From: Ensifer adhaerens
GTDB lineage: Bacteria; Pseudomonadota; Alphaproteobacteria; Rhizobiales; Rhizobiaceae
Reading direction: 5' to 3'
NCBI RefSeq assembly: GCF_001270265.1
Contig: NZ_LGAP01000011.1
Span: 1 to 64,000, forward strand
DNA length: 64,000 nucleotides
The position numbers and the translations under genes are program-made. Shown one piece after another: positions 8,639 through 16,107 of the stretch. The notes beneath the pieces were generated by a model. The model saw only the letters and a list, made by a program, of their open reading frames with translations. It ran no database searches and was not told the origin of the DNA. Each line of letters begins with the position of its first letter. Within the stretch, counting starts at the first letter, position 1.

Positions 8639-9568
8639 ATGAAGAAGTTCCTGCTAGGTACAGCCATGGCTGTGATGATGTCGACGGCGGCGCATGCCGA
8701 AACCATCGGCGTTTCCATGGCGCAGTTCGACGACAACTTCCTGACGGTCCTGCGCAACGGCATGTCCGACTACGCCAAGACGCTCGACGGCGTCGACCTG
8801 CAGATCGAAGACGCACAGAACGACGTCTCGAAGCAGCAGAGCCAGATACAGAACTTCATCGCAGCCGGCGTCACCGCCATCATCGTCAATCCTGTTGATA
8901 CCGACGCAACGGCCGCGATGTCGAAGATCGCCGCTGACGCGGGCATTCCGCTCGTCTACGTCAACCGCGAACCTGTTAACGTCGACACCCTGCCGGAAAA
9001 GCAGGCCTTCGTCGCTTCCAACGAACAGGAATCGGGCACGCTGCAGACCCAGGAAATCTGCAAGATGCTCGGCGGCAAGGGCAAGGCCGTCGTCATGATG
9101 GGTGAGCTTTCCAACCAGGCTGCCCGCATGCGTACCAAGGACATCCATGACGTGCTCGCGACCGAAGCCTGCAAGGGTATCGAGATTGTCGAGGAGCAGA
9201 CCGCCAACTGGTCGCGCACCCAGGGCTCGGACCTACTCACCAACTGGCTTTCTGCCGGCCTTGAGTTTGACGCCGTGATTTCCAACAACGACGAAATGGC
9301 GATCGGCGCGATCCAGGCGCTGAAGGCTGCTGGCCGTCCGATGGACAGCGTCGTCATCGGCGGCATCGATGCGACACAGGATGCGCTTGCAGCCCTGGCC
9401 GCAGGTGACCTCGACGTGACGGTGTTCCAGAACGCCGCCGGCCAAGGCAAGGGCTCTGTCGATGCAGCCCTCAAACTCGCCAAGGGCGAGCCGGTCGAGA
9501 AGAAGGTCTACATCCCCTTCGAACTTGTCACGAAGGAAAACATGGCCAGCTATCAGGCGAAGAACTGA
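8639..9568 (+). CDS. ibpA: Periplasmic inositol/sugar-binding protein of CUT2 ABC transporter
   Basis: This 309-residue protein has a clear Sec signal peptide (MKKFLLGTAMAVMMSTAAHA, cleaved after residue 20) and a type I periplasmic-binding fold like RbsB. Fold marks include FIAAGVTAIIVNPVDTDA and VISNNDEMAIGAIQALKAAG. It captures the substrate in the periplasm and delivers it to the permease encoded two genes downstream. Start: ATG at 8639 after GGAGGAGA; an upstream ATG at 8474 overlaps the operator and gives no signal peptide. The inositol assignment comes from the iolI neighbour and the shared operator, since the family as a whole also binds ribose, xylose and others. Confidence 0.8.
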   Translation: MKKFLLGTAMAVMMSTAAHAETIGVSMAQFDDNFLTVLRNGMSDYAKTLDGVDLQIEDAQNDVSKQQSQIQNFIAAGVTAIIVNPVDTDATAAMSKIAADAGIPLVYVNREPVNVDTLPEKQAFVASNEQESGTLQTQEICKMLGGKGKAVVMMGELSNQAARMRTKDIHDVLATEACKGIEIVEEQTANWSRTQGSDLLTNWLSAGLEFDAVISNNDEMAIGAIQALKAAGRPMDSVVIGGIDATQDALAALAAGDLDVTVFQNAAGQGKGSVDAALKLAKGEPVEKKVYIPFELVTKENMASYQAKN

Positions 9569-9731
9569 CGCTTGCATTGGGAGCGCGGGATATCTCGCGC
9601 TCCCAACCAAAACAGTCCCGCGGCAGGTGCGCTGATCCTGTAGATTGGCGCCTGCGAGGAGAATGGCTGGTTGACCCACCAGCTGCGAGGACTTTTCCGC
9701 GAAAGCCGGAATTGACGGGGAGGCAATGACA

Positions 9732-11273
9732 ATGACGCTCAGTCCGACAACGATGGCCGCCGTGCGCGCCAGCGGCGCCGTACCCAACGCCGAATACCTT
9801 CTCAACGTCGAAGGCATTCGCAAGGAATTTCCGGGCGTCGTCGCGCTCGACGACGTGTCCTTCCGCCTGAGGCGTGGCACCGTCCATGCGCTGATGGGCG
9901 AGAATGGCGCCGGCAAATCGACACTGATGAAGATCCTTGCCGGAATCTATACGCCCGATAAGGGAGAAGTCCGGCTGAAAGGCGCCGACATCAGACTGAA
10001 GTCGCCGCTCGACGCGCTCGAAAATGGCATCGCCATGATCCATCAGGAACTGAACCTGATGCCGTTCATGACGGTCGCTGAAAACATCTGGATCCGACGC
10101 GAACCAAAGAACCGCTTCGGCTTCGTCGATCACGGCGAGATGCGGCGGATCACCGCCCGGCTGTTCGACCGTTTGAAGATCAAGATCGACCCGGAGATCG
10201 AGGTTCGCCACCTCTCGGTTGCCAACCGCCAGATGGTCGAAATCGCCAAGGCGGTCTCCTACGAATCCGACGTGCTGATCATGGATGAGCCGACCTCGGC
10301 TTTGACGGAGCGCGAGGTCGCGCACCTGTTCGAGATCATCCGAGATCTGCGTTCACAGGGCATCGGCATCGTCTACATCACCCACAAGATGAACGAGCTC
10401 TTTGAGATTGCCGACGAGTTCTCGGTCTTCCGTGACGGCAAATATATCGGCACGCATGCTTCAAGCGAAGTCACCCGCGATGACATCATTCGCATGATGG
10501 TCGGTCGCGAAATCACCCAGATGTTCCCGAAGGAAGAGGTGCCGATCGGCAACGTCATGCTTTCGGTCAACAATCTGACGCTTGACGGTGTGTTTCGCGA
10601 CGTTTCCTTCGACGTGCGCGCCGGCGAAATCCTGGGGATCGCCGGACTGGTCGGCTCCGGCCGCTCAAATGTCGCCGAGACGCTGTTTGGCGTAACGCCT
10701 GCAAGTTCCGGCACCATCGCCATCGACGGCAAGACCGTTTCGATCGATAGCCCCAACACCGCCATCCGCAACCGCATGGCGTTCCTGACGGAAGACCGCA
10801 AGGACACTGGCTGTCTGCTAATCCTCGACGTGCTCGAAAACATGCAGATCGCCGTACTGCAGGACCGTTTCGTCAAGGGCGGCTTTGTCGCCGAGAAGGA
10901 TATCACCGCCGCTTGCGAGGAGATGAGCCGCAAGCTTCGGGTCAAGACGCCCAACCTGCAGGAGCGGATAGAAAACCTGTCCGGTGGCAATCAGCAGAAG
11001 GTGCTGATCGGCCGCTGGCTGCTGACCAACCCGCGCATCCTGATCCTCGACGAGCCGACGCGCGGCATCGACGTCGGGGCGAAGGCGGAAATCCACCGCC
11101 TCGTCACCGAACTCGCCCGCAACGGCGTAGCCGTCATCATGATTTCTTCGGAAATGCCAGAAGTGCTGGGCATGAGCGATCGCATCATGGTCATGCACGA
11201 AGGTCGCGTCACAGGCATCCTCGACCGCGCCGAAGCAACCCAGATCAAGGTCATGGAACTCGCCGCCAGCTAA
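9732..11273 (+). CDS. iatA: ABC transporter ATPase with two nucleotide-binding domains (inositol uptake)
   Basis: The product has 513 residues, typical of the RbsA/XylG class of double ATPases. The first domain has a Walker [10 protein letters not shown], signature LSVANRQ and Walker [12 protein letters not shown]. The second has a degenerate Walker A (GLVGSGRS), signature LSGGNQQK and Walker [13 protein letters not shown], the asymmetry usual for this class. It powers the transporter from the cytoplasmic side. The box GGGGAGG at 9717-9723 lies 8 bases before the ATG at 9732 but only 2 before the one at 9726, so I chose 9732. It follows ibpA by about 160 bases and precedes the permease gene by 35. 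Confidence 0.85.
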   Translation: MTLSPTTMAAVRASGAVPNAEYLLNVEGIRKEFPGVVALDDVSFRLRRGTVHALMGENGAGKSTLMKILAGIYTPDKGEVRLKGADIRLKSPLDALENGIAMIHQELNLMPFMTVAENIWIRREPKNRFGFVDHGEMRRITARLFDRLKIKIDPEIEVRHLSVANRQMVEIAKAVSYESDVLIMDEPTSALTEREVAHLFEIIRDLRSQGIGIVYITHKMNELFEIADEFSVFRDGKYIGTHASSEVTRDDIIRMMVGREITQMFPKEEVPIGNVMLSVNNLTLDGVFRDVSFDVRAGEILGIAGLVGSGRSNVAETLFGVTPASSGTIAIDGKTVSIDSPNTAIRNRMAFLTEDRKDTGCLLILDVLENMQIAVLQDRFVKGGFVAEKDITAACEEMSRKLRVKTPNLQERIENLSGGNQQKVLIGRWLLTNPRILILDEPTRGIDVGAKAEIHRLVTELARNGVAVIMISSEMPEVLGMSDRIMVMHEGRVTGILDRAEATQIKVMELAAS

Positions 11274-11308
11274 GCGCGAACCGAACGGACCACAGGGAGG
11301 AACGAACA

Positions 11309-12334
11309 ATGGAAACCAATGTCGCAGCACAAGGCACCGGCTCGGCCCTTCCGGGTGCGAAGCGTCGGATGCCGCCCGAATTCAGCATCTTCCTGGTGCT
11401 GATCGGCATCGCGCTCGTCTACGAAATCCTCGGTTGGATCTTCGTTGGGCAAAGCTTCCTGATGAACCCGCAGCGCCTGACGATTATGATCCTACAGGTT
11501 GCCGTTATCGGCATCATCGCCGTCGGCGTGACCCAGGTCATCATCACCGGCGGTATCGATCTGTCCTCCGGCTCTGTGGTCGGCATGACCGCCATGTTCT
11601 CTGCGAGCGTGGCGCAGGCCTCCACCTGGCCGCGCGCGCTCTATCCGTCACTGACGGACCTGCCAGCCATCGTGCCGATCGGGCTCGGCGTCGGCGTTGG
11701 TTTGCTTGCGGGCTTCATCAATGGGCAGCTGATCGCGCGAACAAAAATCCCGCCCTTCATCGCCACGCTCGGCATGATGGTTTCGGCGCGCGGTATCTCC
11801 AAGTGGTACACGAAGGGTCAGCCGGTTTCGGGCCTCACCGAGCAGTTCAATTTCATCGGTACCGGCATCTGGCCCGTCATCGTTTTCCTCGTCGTCGCAA
11901 TCATCTTCCACATTGCGCTGCGCTACACCCGCTACGGCAAGTTCACCTACGCGATCGGCGCTAATGTTCAGGCAGCCCGCGTCTCGGGTATCAATGTCGA
12001 GGCGCACCTGATCAAGGTTTATGCCATTGCCGGCATGCTGGCGGGCCTTGCCGGTGTGGTCACTGCCGCTCGCGCGCAGACGGCCCAAGCCGGCATGGGC
12101 GTCATGTACGAGCTTGACGCCATCGCTGCGACCGTCATCGGCGGCACATCGCTGACCGGCGGTGTCGGGCGCATCACCGGCACGGTGATTGGCACTATCA
12201 TCCTCGGAGTCATGACATCGGGTTTTACCTTCCTCAGGGTCGACGCCTACTATCAGGAAATCGTCAAGGGCCTGATCATCGTCGCCGCCGTTGTGATCGA
12301 CGTCTATCGACAGAAAAACCGCAAGAAAGCCTGA
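11309..12334 (+). CDS. iatP: ABC transporter permease of CUT2 class (inositol uptake)
   Basis: This 341-residue membrane protein with about 8-10 hydrophobic segments belongs to the RbsC/XylH permease family. Family marks are GVTQVIITGGIDLSSGSVVG near residue 75 and TVIGGTSLTGGVGRITGTVI near residue 275. It forms the inner-membrane channel for the substrate brought by IbpA. Start: ATG at 11309 after CAGGGAGG. The gene ends the operon, and a strong terminator follows at 12372. A diverged copy of its last 40 or so codons lies about 1 kb downstream (13312-13534), beyond a TA module. Confidence 0.85.
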   Translation: METNVAAQGTGSALPGAKRRMPPEFSIFLVLIGIALVYEILGWIFVGQSFLMNPQRLTIMILQVAVIGIIAVGVTQVIITGGIDLSSGSVVGMTAMFSASVAQASTWPRALYPSLTDLPAIVPIGLGVGVGLLAGFINGQLIARTKIPPFIATLGMMVSARGISKWYTKGQPVSGLTEQFNFIGTGIWPVIVFLVVAIIFHIALRYTRYGKFTYAIGANVQAARVSGINVEAHLIKVYAIAGMLAGLAGVVTAARAQTAQAGMGVMYELDAIAATVIGGTSLTGGVGRITGTVIGTIILGVMTSGFTFLRVDAYYQEIVKGLIIVAAVVIDVYRQKNRKKA

Positions 12335-12371
12335 TCCTCCCAAGAAGATCTGTTCTCCCAGTGAGCCAACT

Positions 12372-12406
12372 GGCCGGGATGATGAAAATCATCCCGGCCT
12401 TTTTTT
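12372..12406 (+). terminator. Rho-independent terminator of the inositol transporter operon
   Basis: A 12-bp perfect stem, GGCCGGGATGAT / ATCATCCCGGCC, with loop GAAA, is followed by seven Ts. It lies 37 bases after the permease stop codon. A decayed copy of this hairpin is found at 13502-13534. Confidence 0.9.
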
Positions 12407-12582
12407 GTATCCGTGGTGCTACCGGCGCTATCTGGAAGTTGGCAGACAACCTTGCTCTTGGTGCTTGGTGTAAGTGATCGGCAATCCATTTGCCAAACGC
12501 GTGCATCACAGTGAATTCGTGGACGCTGCCCCAGCTTGATGCCCGCGAGGCTGTTCGCCCCAAAAAGCGCAGACAGCGCCTC

Positions 12583-12615
12583 GACTTAATCGAATCCAAT
12601 CACCATGATTAAGTC
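12583..12615 (+). promoter_or_regulatory. Inverted repeat upstream of TA module, candidate autoregulatory operator
   Basis: GACTTAATC (12583-12591) and GATTAAGTC (12607-12615) form 9-bp arms separated by 15 bases, 20 bases before the antitoxin start. Ribbon-helix-helix antitoxins normally repress their own operon by binding such palindromes. Confidence 0.5.
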
Positions 12616-12635
12616 CGATAGGTCGGAGACGTTCG

Positions 12636-12896
12636 ATGGAAACCAAAGTACTGACTGCGCATGTTCCGCTGCCGCTTGCGGAGAGGGTAGATCAACTCGC
12701 TAGCCGGCTGGAACGTTCGCGCGGCTGGATCATCAATCAGGCACTCACGGTCTGGGTAGATCAAGAGGATGAGCGGCGCTTACTGACTCTTGAGGCGCTC
12801 GCGGACGTGGATGCCGGTCAAGTCATTGACCATCAGGCCGTGCAAGCCTGGGCCGATAGTCTGGACAACGCCACGCCGCGCTCTGATGCAGGTTAG
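12636..12896 (+). CDS. Ribbon-helix-helix antitoxin of type II TA module
   Basis: This 86-residue protein has a CopG/ParD-like N-terminus: TKVLTAHVPLPLAERVDQLA forms the beta strand and first helix, and ERSRGWIINQALTVWVDQE the second helix. The acidic C-terminal half would wrap the toxin. It overlaps the start of the toxin frame by 11 bases, the usual coupling for ParDE/RelBE pairs. The toxin gene is frameshifted, so the antitoxin may now be an orphan. The module lies between the permease gene and a second, decayed copy of the permease 3' end. Confidence 0.75.
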   Translation: METKVLTAHVPLPLAERVDQLASRLERSRGWIINQALTVWVDQEDERRLLTLEALADVDAGQVIDHQAVQAWADSLDNATPRSDAG

Positions 12897-13160
12897 ATGG
12901 ACAAGCAAGACCCTTGGTGATCTCGCAAGCCTTTTCGAATTTCTCGCTCCTGTTAATCGGCGGGCCGCTGCGCGCACGGTTCAATCGTTAACGACTGCAC
13001 CGACGCTTCTATTGAACAGCCGCGACTTGGAGAGAAGCTCGAAGAATTTGCGCCTCGCGAAGTCCGCCGTATCCTCGTTGGGCATTATGAGATCCGCTAC
13101 GAGATTCAACAGTCGATAATCTATGTTCTGCGCGCATGGCATACCCGCGAGGACCGTTGA
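12886..13160 (+). pseudogene. ParE/RelE-type toxin, frameshifted
   Basis: The frame opens with MQVRWTSKTLGDLASLFEFL, typical of ParE toxins, and continues to RAAARTVQSL. Family sequence then moves to another frame, IEQPRLGEKLEEFAPREVRR followed by ILVGHYEIRYEI and QQSIIYVLRAWHTRED, ending with TGA at 13158-13160. One base change around 12985-13012 would restore a full toxin of about 90 residues. It is either a natural inactivation, which fits a toxin gene, or a sequencing error. Confidence 0.7.
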
Positions 13161-13311
13161 ACCAGCGCCAGCCTAACTTCGCACTATCCACGATAGAGGC
13201 AGGCGAGACGGGGCGATGGAACAGATATTCCGATCCGGCTCGTCACCACGCTTGTTAAACACCCGTATTTCGACACATCATCAACGCATGGTGCTGGTCG
13301 TTCTTGCCGAT

Positions 13312-13534
13312 CGCATCACCGCCCCCCTCATCCTCGATGTCATGAACTCCTGCTTCACCTTCCTGCGGGGTCGATGTCTACTATCAGGAGATCGTCAAAG
13401 GTCTGATCATCGTCGCTGCAGTCGTGATCGGCGTCTACCGACAGAAAAACCGCAAGAAAGCCTGACCCTCCAAAGAAGAGGTGTTCTCCCAGTGAGCCAA
13501 CTGGCCGGGATGATGAAAGTCCTCTCGGCATTTT
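13312..13534 (+). pseudogene. Diverged duplicate of the iatP 3' end and its terminator
   Basis: From 13312 the sequence aligns with 12170-12405: the last 50 or so codons of the permease gene, its stop, the spacer with CTCCCAGTGAGCCAACTGG, and the terminator hairpin. Identity is high but not complete. There is a small deletion near the start and a one-base insertion in CTGCGGGGTCGATG that breaks the frame. The ending QKNRKKA plus stop is conserved. No upstream part of the gene is present. The piece mirrors the real gene end across the TA module, as expected if a unit carrying its own gene end had inserted there. Confidence 0.85.
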
Positions 13535-14030
13535 ATTATCTGCATCCACGTATTTTCGCGGCGCCGGCCACGTTTCAACATATGCTTGCCGCGCAGGGCT
13601 GCCACAGCGCAACCGCTCTGGCAACTGCATCTGCGATCGACTATATCAAAGCCATGCAAAACTATCGGAGATTTACCATGTTGTCGCAGCGCAAGCTTGC
13701 GAGCCAGTTCCAGCCGCGTTTCGTTCTTCAGCTTTGGAACGCGATGCTTCGGGTCCAGACCCGCGAAACAGCTTCCCTCTTCGGTCAGCGCAGCCGCTAA
13801 AGCGTACCTCCAGTCCTTGTCCGGCTTGCTCTATTTGTAAGCCGCAGATTGAGGCCGTTCAGGCAGCGGAGTTCCAGGGCATGGCGCGTGCCGAGCTCAT
13901 CGAAGAACGCTGCCGCGACTGCCGGTGACTGCTGCCGTTTCAGGAAGGGCTTGCTGCGCCAACGTCGACTGGCGTCTGATTGTAGATGTCGGGCGAAATG
14001 AGAAACTGACTGGGGGGTCAATTCCTCGCT
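13535..14030. other. Stretch without recognisable gene
   Basis: Between the permease relic and the Nudix fragment I find no coding signal that I can name. Open frames on both strands lack domains. It is probably old insertion debris. Confidence 0.4.
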
Positions 14031-14034
14031 TCGC

Positions 14035-14185
14035 TTGACAGTAGAAGAGGTTCAACGCGGCGTACTGCAGCAGCATGATCGTTTTTCCATCCCGAATTGC
14101 CCCCGAGCCGACCATCGCAAGCGCCTCGTCGATACCAATTTCCAGGACGACAATATCCTCCCCTTCGGCCTCGTTGCCACCACCC
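14035..14185 (-). pseudogene. C-terminal fragment of a NudK-like Nudix hydrolase
   Basis: Read leftwards, the frame gives GEDIVVLEIGIDEALAMVGS and then GAIRDGKTIMLLQYAALNLF. This resembles the C-terminal end of NudK-type Nudix hydrolases (GDP-mannose / ADP-ribose pyrophosphatases), where IRDGKT and the following hydrophobic helix are typical. The Nudix box itself is absent. The fragment abuts the IS630 relic, which probably truncated the gene. The assignment rests on a short stretch. Confidence 0.45.
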
Positions 14186-14189
14186 GCCG

Positions 14190-14699
14190 AAGCCCGGTCG
14201 CCTGGCTGGTACTCTCGCGATGGACATGATCTTCCATGGCTGATCGACGAGCCTTGACGGGCCGAAAGTTTGGCAAAGCCCAGCGCCTTCAATTCCCGCC
14301 CGACCGTTGTTTCATCGATAGAGACCTGAAACTCCTGGAAAAGCCACTGCACGAGGTCCCTGCGTCGCCAGCGGACCACGCCGTGAACGGCGGGGATCGG
14401 ACCGCTTTCGACGATCTTCGCCAGCGCTTGGCGCTGCGCGTCGTTCAGCTTCGCCCGGCCGCCCGGTGCCTTTCCGTTGATCAATCCGCCGGGGCCGCGT
14501 TCGTTCAAGCGCAAGACCCAATCGCGGACGATCTGCACCGTCACCCCGCCTATCTCGGATGCGTACCGCCGGGAGCCGCCATCATAAATCGAAGCCAGCG
14601 CCAACAGTCGCCGGACCTGAGGGCATCCTTTGCCCTCTTCGCGAGCCTCCTGAGTGCCGTTCCATCGTAATCTGCCCGCAATGATATCGCCTTCGCCAT
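14190..14699 (-). pseudogene. IS630-family transposase, internally deleted and frameshifted
   Basis: The start reads MAKAISLRADYDGTALRRLA from an ATG at 14699. A one-base shift then leads into PQVRRLLALASIYDGGSRRY, IGGVTVQIVRDWVLRLNERG and GPIPAVHGVVRWRRRDLVQW, up to ETTVGRELKALGFAKLSAR. This is the N-terminal HTH half of an IS630-type transposase. It is joined directly to a short piece of the C-terminus (LIDQPWKIMSI, in another frame). The whole DDE catalytic core is missing, so the element is a dead internal-deletion derivative. Confidence 0.75.
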
Positions 14700-14809
14700 G
14701 CCAAACCTCCGTTTGGCACAAGGAGTCAGAATTCCGCTGATTTGGGAATCCCATCACGGGTCGGCGTCAATGTCCGCTGGTTGGTATTAGTTGCTTGCCG
14801 CAACCTTCT

Positions 14810-15217
14810 TCACCTTTTAGGCCGCCCTCGGCCGAGCGCGCCTTCGGCGCGGGCCTGCAGATAGGCGTAGATGTCGTCGATGTAAGGAGCGAAATTAGGA
14901 TCGTCGGCGAACGCTCTCATGACCGAGGTGCCGCTACTGCTCTGGCCGTCGCGAACGATGCGCCTGAACTCCTCGATGTCGCGCGGCCGGTCGACGAGAG
15001 AGGGCGCGAAGGTCGAGCCGACTCCATCGGGGCCGTGGCAATGGTTGCAGCCGGCATGGTAACGCCGGTAGCCGTTGTAGGTCCGCACATCGGCCTTGCC
15101 GTCGACGACCCGATAGAACTTGTCGGCGGCTGCGACCTCCTGGAAATATCCCCCGCAAACGTCCGCGAAGCCCCACGCGACGATGGCGAACAGAATCAGG
15201 TGCCGCAATGGACGCAT
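14810..15217 (-). CDS. Small periplasmic c-type cytochrome
   Basis: This 135-residue protein has a hydrophobic N-terminal export signal (RHLILFAIVAWGFADVCGG) and one haem-binding motif, CNHCHG, in the context YHAGCNHCHGPDGVGSTFAP. This resembles the small cytochromes that accept electrons from PQQ-dependent alcohol dehydrogenases. I prefer the ATG at 15217 because it leads directly into the signal sequence; a TTG at 15262 would add 15 charged residues. It is the last gene of a three-gene leftward set with a 66-residue protein and an exported protein. No dehydrogenase is present here, so the donor must be elsewhere. Confidence 0.75.
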   Translation of the reverse strand: MRPLRHLILFAIVAWGFADVCGGYFQEVAAADKFYRVVDGKADVRTYNGYRRYHAGCNHCHGPDGVGSTFAPSLVDRPRDIEEFRRIVRDGQSSSGTSVMRAFADDPNFAPYIDDIYAYLQARAEGALGRGRPKR

Positions 15218-15268
15218 CTTTCGTTGCCGGAGCCGCTTCGCGATTGGTTCAGATCTGCGCAAAAGATC

Positions 15269-15469
15269 TCAAGTCCTCAGATCAGGCAAAAGCCTCCACT
15301 GCTGCACGAAATAGCCGGGATGTTCCTCGATCCAATGCGCGACTAATGGCTGCACCTGCATGAAGGCCGCACCAGGATGTGCGGCCAAATCCCCGACAAT
15401 CTGCTCACGAACCTCGCAGGCCTGCGGCGCATCAGCCAGACAAACCAGCATAATCAGTGTGTAGAGCAT
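15269..15469 (-). CDS. Small protein of unknown function in cytochrome operon
   Basis: This 66-residue frame starts with ATG at 15469 behind an excellent ribosome binding site (GGGGGGAGG), which argues that it is real. The sequence begins with a short hydrophobic stretch (LYTLIMLVCLA), has two Cys residues (one in LVCLA, one in QACEV) and ends with a Trp-containing segment (VAHWIEEHPGYFVQQWRLL). I do not recognise the family. It is followed by the cytochrome c gene and preceded by another exported protein gene, so it probably serves the same periplasmic redox function. Confidence 0.6.
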   Translation of the reverse strand: MLYTLIMLVCLADAPQACEVREQIVGDLAAHPGAAFMQVQPLVAHWIEEHPGYFVQQWRLLPDLRT

Positions 15470-15556
15470 CGCCTCCCCCCTTTGCCGAAGCTCTTACTTG
15501 GTATGCGCCCCCCGGGACAGGACCGGCCAAGATTCCGGACTGGCCAAGAAGGACCG

Positions 15557-15925
15557 TTACTCCTCGAGTACGGCGCTGGTCGCCATGTTGTCGATCGGAG
15601 CGGCGCTGGGCTCGCGCACAAAAAGAACGTCGCCATCACGCTTGATCTCAATATCGGCGGACGGCTGGCCGATGGCTCGAGGCACGGAGATCATCAGGCG
15701 CTGCCCGGGTCCTAGCGTGGACACGAAGCGGATCGGCTGCGCTTCTGCCCCGGAGGCCAACGTCGCAACCACCCGGTAGCCATCCTTCTCGACGGTGTAA
15801 TAGACAGCACCATCGAAGCGGCCGAGATGAATGCTGTGGCCGTTGCCGGGGGCCAGATCCGACGCCGCGGCGACGCCTGTCGTGGCGAGCAAGGCCACCG
15901 CAAATACGGTAGAATGTCTGGTCAT
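15557..15925 (-). CDS. Exported protein of unknown function, first gene of cytochrome operon
   Basis: This 122-residue protein has a signal peptide (MTRHSTVFAVALLATTGVAA, cleavage near ASD) and a small beta-rich mature part with YYTVEKDGYRVVATLASG and FVSTLGPGQRLMISVPR. The start ATG at 15925 follows GGAGGA at a good distance; upstream start codons have no such site. It opens the leftward set 15925-14810 with the small protein and the cytochrome c. Two tandem 20-bp repeats lie just upstream. I recognise no named family. Confidence 0.65.
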   Translation of the reverse strand: MTRHSTVFAVALLATTGVAAASDLAPGNGHSIHLGRFDGAVYYTVEKDGYRVVATLASGAEAQPIRFVSTLGPGQRLMISVPRAIGQPSADIEIKRDGDVLFVREPSAAPIDNMATSAVLEE

Positions 15926-15961
15926 CACTAGTCCTCCTCCGCCGGCCATCAACTGTCTACA

Positions 15962-16005
15962 CAGTATATTCCCATAGTGACTGTGCAGTCTGTTCCCATG
16001 GTGAC
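15962..16005 (-). promoter_or_regulatory. Tandem 20-bp direct repeat in promoter region of cytochrome operon
   Basis: CAGTATATTCCCATAGTGAC (15962-15981) and CAGTCTGTTCCCATGGTGAC (15986-16005) differ at 3 of 20 positions and are offset by 24 bases, a little over two helical turns. They lie 37-80 bases upstream of the first gene of the operon and directly next to a large LuxR regulator gene. They are candidate sites for that regulator. Confidence 0.55.
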
Positions 16006-16107
16006 ACGCTCAGCCTATGCGCGGATGCGCTCAGGCAAATCGGTGCGGTCCCCCAATTTCCTGTGGCTGATCCCCTAATTTTCGCGAACTTGCTAATTTT
16101 CGAGGGC

